This document shows, one piece after another, positions 1-10,600 of a stretch of 64,000 nucleotides of DNA (the stretch's first letter is position 1; every line of letters starts with the position of its first letter). The stretch covers positions 124,001 to 188,000 of the forward strand of contig NC_134368.1 of NCBI RefSeq assembly GCF_035582795.1, given 5' to 3'. Origin of the DNA: Mycteria americana (Eukaryota > Chordata > Aves > Ciconiiformes > Ciconiidae). A program made the position numbers and the translations under genes. The notes under the pieces were generated by a model. It saw only the letters and a program-made list of their open reading frames with translations. It searched no databases and was not told where the DNA came from.

Positions 1-2197
1 AGTGTACAGCCCGCAGAGGGGAAGCAAGCACTTCTATTTTAGCACATGCAGAACTGAAAGTGCAACGCACACACTCTGTCAGCAACTGTGTCCCAGCAGC
101 AGGGTCCCCTAAGCGCCTGTGTGGGGATGCACCCTTGGTGCCACCACCGAATAGCAAAGATCCTCCTGCAGAGAAGCCCCACACAAATCAAAGACTCACA
201 GATGCCCTGCAAGAGCTGCTTCAGCAGACTTTGCACTCTTGCATGAGGGTCTGTATTTGGACAGGAGCTGGAAGCTGTTTCTCAGGGTCACGTGGGATGG
301 GGTTGCAGCAGAGTGTATGTCTTGCAGAAGGCAAGCTGTCACAGTTTCAGTTTAAAAACCAGCCACATGAGCTTCTTAACAAGAGGCAAGGCCCAAAAAG
401 GGCCATCGGGCCCTCTTGTTTGGCTCCTAAATAGAATGAGGGCTGCTAAAACCTAGTGTCCTTAATGCTGATAGCAGCAGCTCCTGCTCAGCTAAAGCAT
501 CTAATGCAGCGGAGTTCCAGCCAGGGATCGGGAAGTCAAGGGCCAGCCGATCTGCCAGAGTCCTTTAGGGCTCCATTTAACTGCGCTTTCCCTCATCTTC
601 AAAAGAAAAATAAATTCTGTTCTGAACTCCAAACGATCTCTGGCCCCAGTTCCCGAGCTACTTGGACCCTGCTTACCCTCTAGGCAGCAACAAACAACAT
701 GACACAAAATCATGCTCTCCATGCGGATGACCAGAAATCACAACTGAGGATCTTCAGCTTTTTGCAGAGAGGCCACGTGCAGCTCCTGTGCCTCTTGCTC
801 CAGGCCAGGCCTTTCTAGAATACATGCCATCCTTGCAGCCTTTTGCTCACCACACCACCTCCTAAACTGTCAGCTTGCTTCTGGACCTCGAGCACGCAAC
901 TGACAGCTACCGTGTGAAGGAAAGTATGAGCATAGCCCTGCTCTGAGTAGATGTTCCCCTGCCTTGCCACTACCCTGCACCACTCCAAAGGCGCGTGCTG
1001 TGTCCCTAGTTCAGCCCCGCAAGCCATTTCCAGGACAAAGGCTGCAACACTGTCTGCACCAAACAGACACGGGCACGGACATGGAGTAATTTCCCGTACC
1101 ACGCCAGTGCCTCTTGGCCTGGTCAGCAGGGCACTTGCTGCACAGACACATTTGGCTTGACAGCAGACTGCAGGGAGATGCAAGCAGGGACAAAAAAAAG
1201 GCTTAAGGTAAATCACACTTGGCAAACACCCGGGTCCTTGTGGGAAGATTCTGGGATCACCAGCTGTGCAGCCAGCCATCCTGCGAGGCAGCCCTGCCCA
1301 GCACTCAAAGCCTGGAATCAGCTAGAGCACAAACCAGGGCTGTGCAAACATCTCCTAGGAGGGAGAGCAGGGGACCCGAGGGGCAGGGCAGGCACGGGCT
1401 GCTCTTGCAGAACGGCGTGGATGACCATACTTGTAGGCCACCTGCTGTCCAAACTGCCTTCGCAGGGAGGCGTCGCGCTGGCTGACCACCAGCTCCAGGG
1501 AAGGCTGCAGAGCTGCTACGGGGGCACAGGCAGAGAACACGGGAGCCAGAAGGCTGTGCTACAGGCCCAACACTGATGGGGTGTTCCCAGCAGCAGGCAG
1601 GAGAGAGGTCCAAGGCTGGGCAAGGGGGTGCACTGGCCCTGCAGCTGCTGGTGCTGCCGCCTTGGAGCCAGGTGGGTCCCGGAGCCAGGCACTGCAACAC
1701 TCTCGGGGCTCTGCTTCCGCCGCTGCTGTGGCAGGAAAGGCAGTGGTGGTTGGGCCAAGAGGAAATGCTCCTCAGCCATCACCCGGCCCCCATCAGGTCT
1801 CTGGAGGGGGCGAGGATGGACTCCATGCTGGGGGAGAAGAACCCAACTTGAAATTTGGAGCTACAACCAAGAATTACTGACAGCACGCTGAGGAGTCCCA
1901 GAACCCACCTGGCTGCTGGCACAGTGGGAGCTATCGAGAGGGGACCGGAGTCCCAGGGCCAGGCACTCTGACCGCCTGGGACCACTCACGTGTGCCTCAG
2001 GGCGTCCCTCCCTGTGCCGCCAGGCCCTCCTGCTGGGTAGGAAGGGGTCGCACCATCACCCCCACCGCACATGCTCTGATGCCTGGGCCCCCCCCATCCT
2101 GCTCAGGCTGCCTGCAGCTGCCCTCCTCCCCGGGGACAGCCGTGCCCAGGCGCCGGCAAGGTGTCCAGGATGCCCCTCTGCTCGCCACGGGCCTCAC
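1..2197 (-). other. DOK1: DOK1 intron 2 (5' part), no exon seen
   Basis: This stretch lies downstream of DOK1 coding exon 2 on the minus strand and should be intron. I searched both strands for the PTB domain that follows the PH domain in DOK proteins and found no exon resembling it. Several open frames occur but none has family similarity or paired splice sites. The rest of DOK1 is presumably beyond the left edge. Confidence 0.5.
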
Positions 2198-3155
2198 CGG
2201 GAAGGCGATCTCGCACAGCTTCGCCACCCACTCCTCACTCTGCTGCTTGTCAGCCGCGAAGAGGTAGCTCCTGTCGCTGGTCTGCAGGCGGAAGACGGCC
2301 GTGCCGGCCCGGGGGCCGCTCTCGGCCACGGGGGCCACGCTGGTGCAGTCAGCCAGCCGCACCACCGTCTTGTCCAGCCGCCTGGTGCCCAGCCGCTCGG
2401 GAGGCGCCGCCTGCTCCTTGCAGTCGAAGAACTCCAGGCGGGCGACGCCGTGCTGGCTGGCCGGGTACAGCACGAACCAGCTCCGCTTCCACCTCTGTAA
2501 GGCAGCGGGGTCACACCGGGCCCGGGCCGGGCAGCAGCGGGGCGCAGGGAAGGCTCCCGCGAGGACGCCCGGGATGCTCCGCCGGGCGCGGCGGCCGCGC
2601 CGGCAAGCTCAGCGGGGGCGGCGCCGGGAGTGCCCCCCACCCGGGCGCCACCGTCCCGCCCCGCCGACGCCGAGCGGCGGAGACCGGCCACGACCGCGCC
2701 CGCCGTCCGTGTCCGTCGTCGTCCCCCCCCCACCCCCCGCGCCCAGACGGCCCCGCGGGGCCGAGCCCCGGCGGGGGGAGGGGCGGACTCGGGATCCCTC
2801 GGCCGCCGCCGGGCACGGGGCCGGGGCCGGGGCCGGCGGCCGGCAAAGCCCCGGCCCCACTTCCCCAATCGCCGGGCACCGCCCGCGGCTCGGCAGCGCG
2901 CCCAGCCGGGGCGGCCGCGAGCAGCGGGGACGACGGGCCCGGCCCGGGCGGCGGTACGGAGACCGTCCGGCCCCCGGGAGGGAGGAAGAGAAGCCCGCCC
3001 GGCTCGCCCCGGCCCGAGCCGGCCCGGCCCGCCGCGCGACCCCGTCCCCCGCCCGCCCCGCGGCGAGGCGCGTGCCGCCGGCGGCCGCCCACCTTGGTGC
3101 CGAACTTGTGGCTGTGCTGCACGAGGAGCGGCCCCTCCTTGGCCGGCGGGTCCAT
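2198..3155 (-). CDS. DOK1: Docking protein 1, first two coding exons (PH domain), partial at the left edge
   Basis: DOK1 is a membrane-recruited adaptor phosphorylated by tyrosine kinases; its PH domain binds phosphoinositides and its PTB domain binds receptors. Coding exon 1 is 3093-3155 (ATG at 3155, 21 residues, ending HKFGTK at a GTGGGC donor). Exon 2 is 2198-2494 (99 residues, starting RWKRSWFVLYPASQHGVARL and ending EIAFP at a GTGAGG donor). Both junctions are phase 0. The sequence follows human DOK1 closely (human: FGTKRWRKTWAVLYPASPHGVARLEFFD) and gives a nearly complete PH domain, residues 4-117. The start was chosen because MDPPAKEGPLL aligns with the human MDGAVMEGPLF start. The PTB domain and tyrosine-rich tail are not in the window. 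DOK1 versus DOK2 or DOK3 was decided on sequence and on the neighbouring LOXL3, HTRA2 and AUP1. Confidence 0.9.
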
Positions 3156-3345
3156 CCCGCGCCGCCACACGCCGCGACACTCCGCGCGCTTCCGCCCGCC
3201 GCCGGGGGGCGGGGCCGGGACGCGCTGGGGACGCACGTGGCGGGGGGGAGCGAGGCGGGGAGGCTCCGTGCGTGCGTGTGCGTGTCCGTGGGGGTGGGTG
3301 CGTGGGCGGACGTGTGCGTGTGGGCGTGCGTTCATGTGTACCTAC
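2520..3345. promoter_or_regulatory. CpG island at the DOK1 start, with a GT-rich tract
   Basis: Very GC- and CpG-rich sequence covers DOK1 coding exon 1 and runs into its first intron, as expected for a promoter. At about 3267-3341 an alternating purine-pyrimidine tract of GTGCGTGTG-type repeats lies just upstream of the minus-strand start. No TATA box was recognised. Confidence 0.6.
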
Positions 3346-4178
3346 CGCGCACTGAGCAGTGCGCTTGGTGCTGCGCGCCAGTACCGCGTGTGCACAGGTG
3401 CCGCTCCCTGATGCGGTTCCCCACGGTCCTGGGTGCCCGGGATGTGGCTTCCCCTCCAGGGTCTCCGGAAGGACCTTCCGGTCTCTGGATCGTTCCTCGT
3501 GGCTCTGCCCCACGTCGCCGGCAGCTGCATCCCCCAGCTCACCGCGTAGTGCTCAGTGCCATGCTGGCCCTGCCAGAAGCCCCCTCCGCCCAACCGTGCA
3601 CAATGTCGCGTGGGGCTGGGGTGCGTGGAAGCATGGCCCGTGCTCGGGATGAGGCAGGGAGTAGGATCATCCCACCCCAGAGCCATCTCAGTGGGGCTGC
3701 GTCGTGCCAGTCTGGGAGCTGTGGGAGGACAGCCAGCGGCCGATCCCGCCTGGCAGAGGCGGGAAAGCTGCAGTCTCTTGGGGAAGGAGCTGGCCCCTGC
3801 CGTGGCTGGCTCCGCTTTGCTGTACTGTCCACATCCCATGGGAAAGGGCTCAGCTTCTAGACCTGTCAGAGGACATGTCCCACACTGTCCTGAGACTGGG
3901 GAGGGGATGGAGCCTTGGTCTTATCCCTGCCACCCCTTCTCCAGCCGTGGGGCCCTTCCCACCCTGCAGCTTTCACACCTCTGACGGCAGCTTCTGAGTG
4001 AGGTCAAGCTCAGAGCGGGCATTGTGAGCCACAGCCTGTGACCAGAGCCCACAAGGCGCCCTGAGAGGTGGGCGTCCAGGGCCATCACCCCTGGCACAGC
4101 ATGCTCCTTGGCCCACATATTGTCACAGTTACACAAGTGCCGCAGGGAACGAACGGCTGCAGTGGGAAGTCTTTGTAG

Positions 4179-4286
4179 ACGTCTAAAATTATGATTTGAC
4201 TGGCATAACACACCCTGAGGACTGGCCTGTGAACGTCTAAAATTATGATCTGACTGGCATAACACACCCTGAGGACTGGCCTGTGA
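4179..4286. repeat. 54-bp tandem duplication, two copies
   Basis: A block beginning ACGTCTAAAATTATGAT occurs at 4179-4232 and again at 4233-4286 with almost no difference (one T/C change near the start). Near-identity implies a recent duplication. Confidence 0.9.
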
Positions 4287-4599
4287 ATTAGGGGGTGTAG
4301 CTTGTCAAGAAAGAGCAAACACAGAAGAGGAAGATGTTGCTGGGCATGCCCTAGATATGGTCTGGCTCTGACCTCCAAAAGGCAGGTCACCTGAGAAATG
4401 AGAGGGATAAAACCAGCTTGCCACAGAGTCAGAACTGTCCTGGCCCCCTCTCTGAAGGAGCCTCCTGCGTGTCCCCCACAGCCAGGCATCCTCTGGGGCT
4501 GCCTGCACCAGGGCACAGCTGCCCACACGGGCTTGGGCTACTGAGGGCTTTGGGCCTGGGGAGTGCAGGAAACCCCAGGGGAGGCTCTCCCAGACCTTA

Positions 4600-5370
4600 C
4601 TCTAGATAAAAGGGAGGAAGTGCTTGAAGGTGTCAAAGTGGAGAGCAACTTGGAAGTGCGTTTCAGAGAAAATTTAAGGAATTCAGGAAGCTGGACCTCA
4701 GGTCCAACAAAATACATTCAGAAAACCTGGCAGGGCTTTAATAAAGCAACAGGGCACAATGGAAACCATCCCAGCACTGGGGGAAGGAGGGGCTCATAGT
4801 TCAGATAATGACCTGAAACTTCAGAAGGAAGGGCATAAAAGTAGAAACTGGGTGAAAAAACTAGGAGGAACAGAAAAAAATAACAAAAAAATCAGGGAAG
4901 CCAAAGTATGAGATGAATTGTAACTAGCAAGAAATATGACAGATTGCAAGAAAACCTTCAAAAAGGAAGGTGTCAGTACGAGGATGCTGAGCAGCCGATG
5001 TGGCCCACTGTCCTACTGAGACTGGGAGGGACAGCAGAAGGTGACAAGACTCAAGTGCTCAATGGCTTCTTCCCCTCAGCCTGCACTGAGGAGGGTGGCT
5101 GTGATCACGTGATTAACACCACTACCATGAGTGACAGAAGTGTATGCTCATGCTAGATAAGGGAAAATGTGATCAGATTGGCTGGACTGAAGATAAGTGA
5201 GGGTAATATTGAGAACTGGTAGAGGATGGATGAGGTTTCAGAGAACAGGAAAAAGGAGTGACACAGTGCCTGTCTTTGATAGGAGAAAAAAAAGGAAGTG
5301 AAGAATTAGAGGCCACTTAGTTCAACTTCAAAGTCCAAGGAAACCATGGAACAAATAGCCAGGTGCTCCC
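4600..5370 (+). mobile_element. CR1 LINE fragment (ORF2 interior), decayed
   Basis: The part around 5300-5355 (GAATTAGAGGCCACTTAG through CCATGGAACAAATAG) matches the reverse-transcriptase region of avian CR1. The upstream part (4800-5100), with AGGGAAGCCAAAGTATGAGA and a CTTCTTCCCCTCAGCCTGCA block, matches the preceding ORF2 sequence. Reading frames are broken throughout. The left boundary is approximate. Confidence 0.75.
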
Positions 5371-6809
5371 AGAGACAACAGGGAAGGGGAAGAATCACCG
5401 CAAACACACCTGTGTATGCACAGCCCTGCCTGACTTCCTTCTCTGACAGTCTTCATGGACAGGGTAATGTCATCCACATCTCTCTGCCTCTAACCATGCT
5501 GTGTCCCTGGGCACTGCAGCCACTCCAGGGGAACTGGGCTGCTCACAGCACTGCCCCTGCCATGGCTGGTTGCTCCAGTCTGCCCCAAAGGCTTCTCCAG
5601 GGCCAGGCTTGAACTCAGCATTTCCCAGCAGCAAAACTCGGCAGGGGCTGGTGCAGGCCGTGAGGTGAAGAGCAGGCATGAGCATGGCCTGTGCCCAGTA
5701 AGCCCCAGCAGTTGCTCCCTGCTCATGAATAACCCAACCTGGTAGTGCTGAGCTGGCTTTCCTGCAGTGTCATTGCCTGTCCTGCACCGAGCATGCAGTT
5801 TTATTGCTGTGTGTGAGTCTGGTTATGAGACCCCTGTTCAGTAAGTGCTCTGGGCTGTCCTTGCTTTGCGCAGCCTGCTCCATGCCATACTGCTGAGCTC
5901 TGGGCACACCTCGCTAGCCCACAGTGCACTCTGATGGCCTCTTCCCTGCCAGGTCACTGCTAGTCAGTCGTTCTTGGGCTCCTTGCTGCTTTGATGGCCC
6001 AGACACCATGACTTGGCTTCCTAGCACTACATTAACCTGCAAAGGGAAGAGAGAGATGCCACAGATCCTGATTTTCTAGTCCTCTGATGCCCACTTCTCC
6101 TGTGCAAGCCCATGCCTGTGGGTTAGATGAAACAGCTGCAGGTGGCAACAGCTGCTGGGAGGGCACTTGGCAGTGCCTCACTGCAGGAGGAGTGCACCTC
6201 CGCTCTCTCCTGGCTCTGTCCTTCACACTTGCGTGGTAGCAAAGTCATGGACTTGCTCTCTGGCTTATGATGCCATTTGGCTGGGGAAGGCTGCAGGGAT
6301 GCTGCAGAACACAGGTCCACCTTACAATGAGACTGACAAACAGGAAAAGTGGTCAGAAAAAGAGCAGAGCAATTCAGTGACGTCAAACACATGGTCCTGC
6401 ATGTAGGCAGGTACCAGTGACTGTGTAGCTGCAGGACAGGGAACTAATGACGTGGTGGCACTTCTGCAAACCAGAACCTGTGGGACGGAGAGGATCACGA
6501 GCCAAACGTGTCAACAGCTCAGAGCAGTTTGACAAATGGCAAATAGCAGCCTGACATATGCAAGCAGGTGAGTCACGTGCAAGGCACATGAAACAGTCCT
6601 GATCTCATGGACCTGGAGAGCCAGAGAGGCATCACGCCCTGGGCCTAGCATGAGGGTACCAGTGGGAAAGGTGCCAGCTCAGTGATGAATACAAGGGGAT
6701 AACGATACCCAGCCATCAGGGAACAGCTCTGGGGCCTGCAGCTGTTGGGTCCCAGGAAGCTGTAAAAGCAGGAGAAATAACTGCCTTCGGCCTGCACCGG
6801 GACAACACC

Positions 6810-7220
6810 CGCAGCTGGGGACGCCGGGGCACGCGGTGTGGGGCGCTGGTGTGGGCACGAGGCTGGGCTCCAGTGCCAACGAGCGGCGGCGGCTGCAGCC
6901 CCGCCGTGCAGCGCGGGCAGCACCCAGGGCGCCGGGAGCGCGGGCCGGTGGCCAGGGCGGCGGGGGCTCCGGCCTGGCGGGGCTGCCGAGAGGCCGCTGA
7001 GGGGGCGGGTTGCAGCGGCCCCGCTGCAGCTGAGGGGGCCAGGCATCTCCTCCCGGGCCGGTCTCCGGAGAAGGCTGAAGCGCCCGGCCCACCACAGGGC
7101 CGTTTTGCCCGGGAGCTACGCGGGGGCCCGCCCCGCCCCGCGCCCTAGCCCCGCCGCGGCCCCACCCGCCGGGGCCGCCCCCTGCGCTGCGGCGGGCGCG
7201 TCTCCGCGGGGGGAGGGCAG
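6810..7220 (+). promoter_or_regulatory. CpG island upstream of the O-GlcNAcase-like gene
   Basis: CpG-dense sequence begins sharply near 6810 and continues to the minisatellite at 7236, then resumes around the first coding exon (7620-7800). It is the best candidate for the promoter and 5' leader of the O-GlcNAcase-like gene. The transcription start cannot be placed from sequence alone. Confidence 0.6.
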
Positions 7221-7235
7221 GCGGTGGAGCCGTCC

Positions 7236-7615
7236 CTCCTCCATCCGTCCGCGCATCCCTCTGTCCCTCCGCACATCCCTCCATCCCTCCGTGCCGCCGC
7301 GCACCCCTCCGTGCCGCCGCGCATCCCTCCGCGCATCCCTCTGTCCCTCCTTGCATCGCTCCATCTCTCCGCGCATCCCTCTGTCCCTCCTTGCATCCCT
7401 CTCTCTCTCCGCGCATCCCTCTGTCCCTCCTTGCATCCCTCCCTCTCTTCGCGCATCCCTCCCTCTCTCCGCGCATCCCTCCATCCCTCCGCGCATCGCT
7501 CCGCGCACCCCTCCGTGCCGCCGCACATCCCTCCGTCCTGCCGCGCATCCCTCCGCACATCCCTCTGTCCCTCCTTGCATCGCTCCATCTCTCCGCGCAT
7601 CCCTCCATCCCCCCG
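7236..7615 (+). repeat. Pyrimidine-rich minisatellite just upstream of the O-GlcNAcase-like start codon
   Basis: Imperfect tandem units built from CCCTCCGCGCAT, CCCTCTGTCCCTCCTTGCAT and CCCTCCGTGCCGCCG repeat for about 380 bp, ending 40 bp before the ATG at 7653. Purines are almost absent from long runs of the plus strand. The array is open in several frames on both strands, which produces long spurious reading frames. Confidence 0.9.
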
Positions 7616-7652
7616 CCCGCCCCAGCACCGGCAGGGCCGCTCTTGCGCGGGT

Positions 7653-10600
7653 ATGGCGGGGCGGCCGCGCTTCCTCTGCGGCGTGGTGGAAGGTAGGTCC
7701 CTCCGGGGCCGCGGCTGGGGCCGGTGCCCTGCCCGGGCATTGCACGGGCTGACCCGCTCCACCCAGAGCGAACAGGGGCCGGGAAGGACCGCCGGGACCC
7801 GAGCCACGCCCGGGACCCCGGGTTTTGGGGAGGCAGGGAGCCGGGCCCCTGCACAGCACCCTACCTCTGCCCAGGGGTATGGGACCAGCACCCCCCCCAC
7901 TGATGCTCCCCAGCTCTTCCCCAGAGCACTGCTGCACCCCGCAGCCACCCCAGTACAGCCCACCCGCCCCCCCTACCCCCCGCAGTGGGCCATGGGGACC
8001 TGCTGCTCTGCCTCCAGCACTCCGCAGTGTTTTTTTCTCGGTCCTGGGTGTGGGGGCAGCATCCCAGTGTGTGCCCCCCCTGCTTCCTTGCCCGCAGTGC
8101 AACACTGCCTTGGGCCGTGCCCAGAGCTGGCCAGGAAGAGCCTGGAGTCTTATGGCAGCTCTATGGCTCAGCCCTGTCCTTTTGCCCGCCCTGCCCCCAA
8201 CTCCTGTTTCTGCAGCGCAGCACCTCTGGAGCTGGGCCAGGCCTGGAGCTGGGCCAGGCCTTCTCAGGCCCACTAGGCAAAAGCATCTCCACTTTTCCTG
8301 GCAGCACAGTACCCCTCTGGACCCCACTGCCCACTGCCTTGCCTGGGAGGAAGCAAAAGCACCATGCAAATAAACGCAAAATAAATAGAAAGTGCAGGGA
8401 TGGGGAAGTTGATAGTAAAAAGAAATATGAATCAGACAAGAATCATTGATATAGGAAAGCTGACCTGGGAAAGAGAAGGGCACAGATGCTGCCAGCAGAG
8501 CCACTCCAGGAGGAGGAGGTCCCTAGAGAGTGAGGAAGGAAAGGCATCCCTCACCCTGGTAGCACAGGCCCTGGCAGGGAACATACGGTGGTGCTGCGGC
8601 CGGCCAGCTGCTGAGCAGGGTGCAGCTGTAGCCCGGCTAAGGCAGGCCAGGAGTGGCGTATCCTACGCAGGGCCCCCTGCTCCCTCCCGACACCCCGGAC
8701 ATTGCTAGCAGCAGCCAGGGAGCACAGACGGACTGACACCTCTGGTTGACCTGCACCCAGGACAGGAGAGGGGCTGGGGAACGGTTGGGGCCTAGGGACT
8801 TTGCTTCCCACAGTGTTCATCAGGACTATGCTAATGGTTGTGAAGAAATTGCTGAGGGACATCTCAGATTGCCCAGAGTTCGGCAAGTAATGGTGTTGAT
8901 GGGTTACTGATGTAGTGATCTAGGGCATGGGAGAGCCGAGGTGCAAACACACAGCATCACTCATCAGTGCTCATCTGTCTTCAAAAAAGCAGAGCATCAA
9001 CATCACTACTTTGGAGATGCAGCCATAGGTACAAACAGATTTTGCTGGTACAATTTAAGCCACTTTACTGGGCAGAATACACTAGGATGGTATTTTCAAC
9101 AGAGCCGCTGCTGGCAGGGTATGTGTAGGGGGTGAGTGTCATACTTGCAAGGCAGTGTCAGTTCACAGCAAAGTGTGAGTGAAGCACTTGCAGGCAGGTG
9201 CTGTACAGGGACTCCTGGGACCTTACTGTGAGCTGAGCAGGAGTTCCTATGGATTGGAAAATGGAAAATCTATTTATAATGGAAATACCTTCTTTGGGTG
9301 AAATGTTCGCTGGGATCCTTAGTGGCCACAAATTTGGCCCTGTGCACAGCGGGGGATGGCTAGTAAGGTGAATATATATTGTTTCAAAGCAAATGGAATA
9401 ACCATGTAGATGTTCAAGCAGGCAGAAGATATATCTGCAAAGAAGAGAATGTTCAGTGTGTGCTGTGGCACAGCCTACCACGCCATTGCCCAAGGTTGGT
9501 GTTGAGGGCTGCAGGGTGGTCTTCTGCCGAAGGGAGCAGGGCATCGGGATCCCCTCCCAGGCAGACCAGCTCTGGTGCACTCAGGTGCTTTGGGGAAACA
9601 CAGGTGCTTTTCTGGGCAATGCTGGCCTCGTGCCAGACGCTGAGAGCTGGTCAGAGTCATTGCAATCTGCACTGGTGCGCCGCCCAGTTCAGTGAATGCA
9701 TTCACTTCCCTGAATATCTGCTCCTGTTGGCCTTGTCTGCTAGAAAGTGCATTGACTGATTTAAAAGTTGCCCATGATGCAGAGCCCATCCAAAACTAGG
9801 AAGCTGCCTTGATGGCTAATTGCCATCACTGTTCAAGATGTAATGTATTTTCTATGAGACTTCACATTGCAGCTGCCAGATCTTGCAGACTTGAAGCGAC
9901 TGAAGATTCTTCTCTTGCTAAATTTCAAGTCTGTGCTGGAACACTTACAGGTTCCCCTTAACCCCCTCTTTAAGAAGCTGTCAAATCTGCATCTCTCCAA
10001 ACCCATTTACCTGCCTATTCTTCCATTGTCCCAAAATGAACTGGCTTGCTTTCCACTGGGTATTCTTTGTCGCTGGCTTTGCAGACAACTCTGCACCTCC
10101 CAGGTCTTCCTACATGCAGAAATAGGAAGGGCCCTTCTTTGAAAGCGGTCCTAACAGAGAAATGGGTGCTGCATGTCCAGCAGTGCCCCTGCTCACTATA
10201 TCCAGTCACAGAGGGGTTCCCTGCCATGCAGAGCACAGGGCAGACTGTCAGCTGCTGTGGTGCTACAGCCTCAAGCTTGTCTCAGACACTGGTGCCCAAC
10301 AACTACCTAAAGCCTGCAAGCAGCAGAAGTGGAAATGTTAAGAAACACTTGGGAATTCACTGACTCCAGATCTGTATTTCCTGCATTTGGTTTTGTTGAT
10401 GTGAACCTTCCGTAAGGGCAATGTCCTTGCAGCCAGCCTTGGTGCTCATTGATGAGTTTCTTTGTTAGCAGACAACTGGTAAGGTTGCTCCCTGGTGTGC
10501 TTTCCCTGTCTGGATTTTCCCTATGCAAGCTTATGGGGATGGTGTTTTCCAGTGGGGGACAGACAAGGTGTATGTGAAATGTCTTGTGGAGTCACAGTCC

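Larger units (their letters stand above)
3346..6800. other. Intergenic DNA between divergent DOK1 and the O-GlcNAcase-like gene
   Basis: No gene was recognised. It holds a 54-bp tandem duplication near 4179-4286 and a degenerate CR1 LINE stretch from about 4600 to 5370. The part from 6310 to 6560 is lower in GC and may derive from an old repeat, but I could not assign it. Confidence 0.5.

Noticed and set aside
815-1985. Minus-strand frames as candidates for the DOK1 PTB exons
   Set aside because: None shows PTB-like sequence or the phase-0 join required after residue 120.
2161-3860. Long plus- and minus-strand frames across the DOK1 CpG island
   Set aside because: GC-rich sequence has few stops; only the DOK1 exon readings match a known protein.
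6310-6560. Possible CR1 or LTR remnant
   Set aside because: Some phrases resemble CR1 but the order does not fit; too weak to annotate.
7116-8504. Long minus-strand frames (up to 462 residues) full of RRDGGMRGE-type repeats
   Set aside because: They are the reverse reading of the C/T-rich minisatellite, which is open in several frames; no family similarity and no start or splice support.
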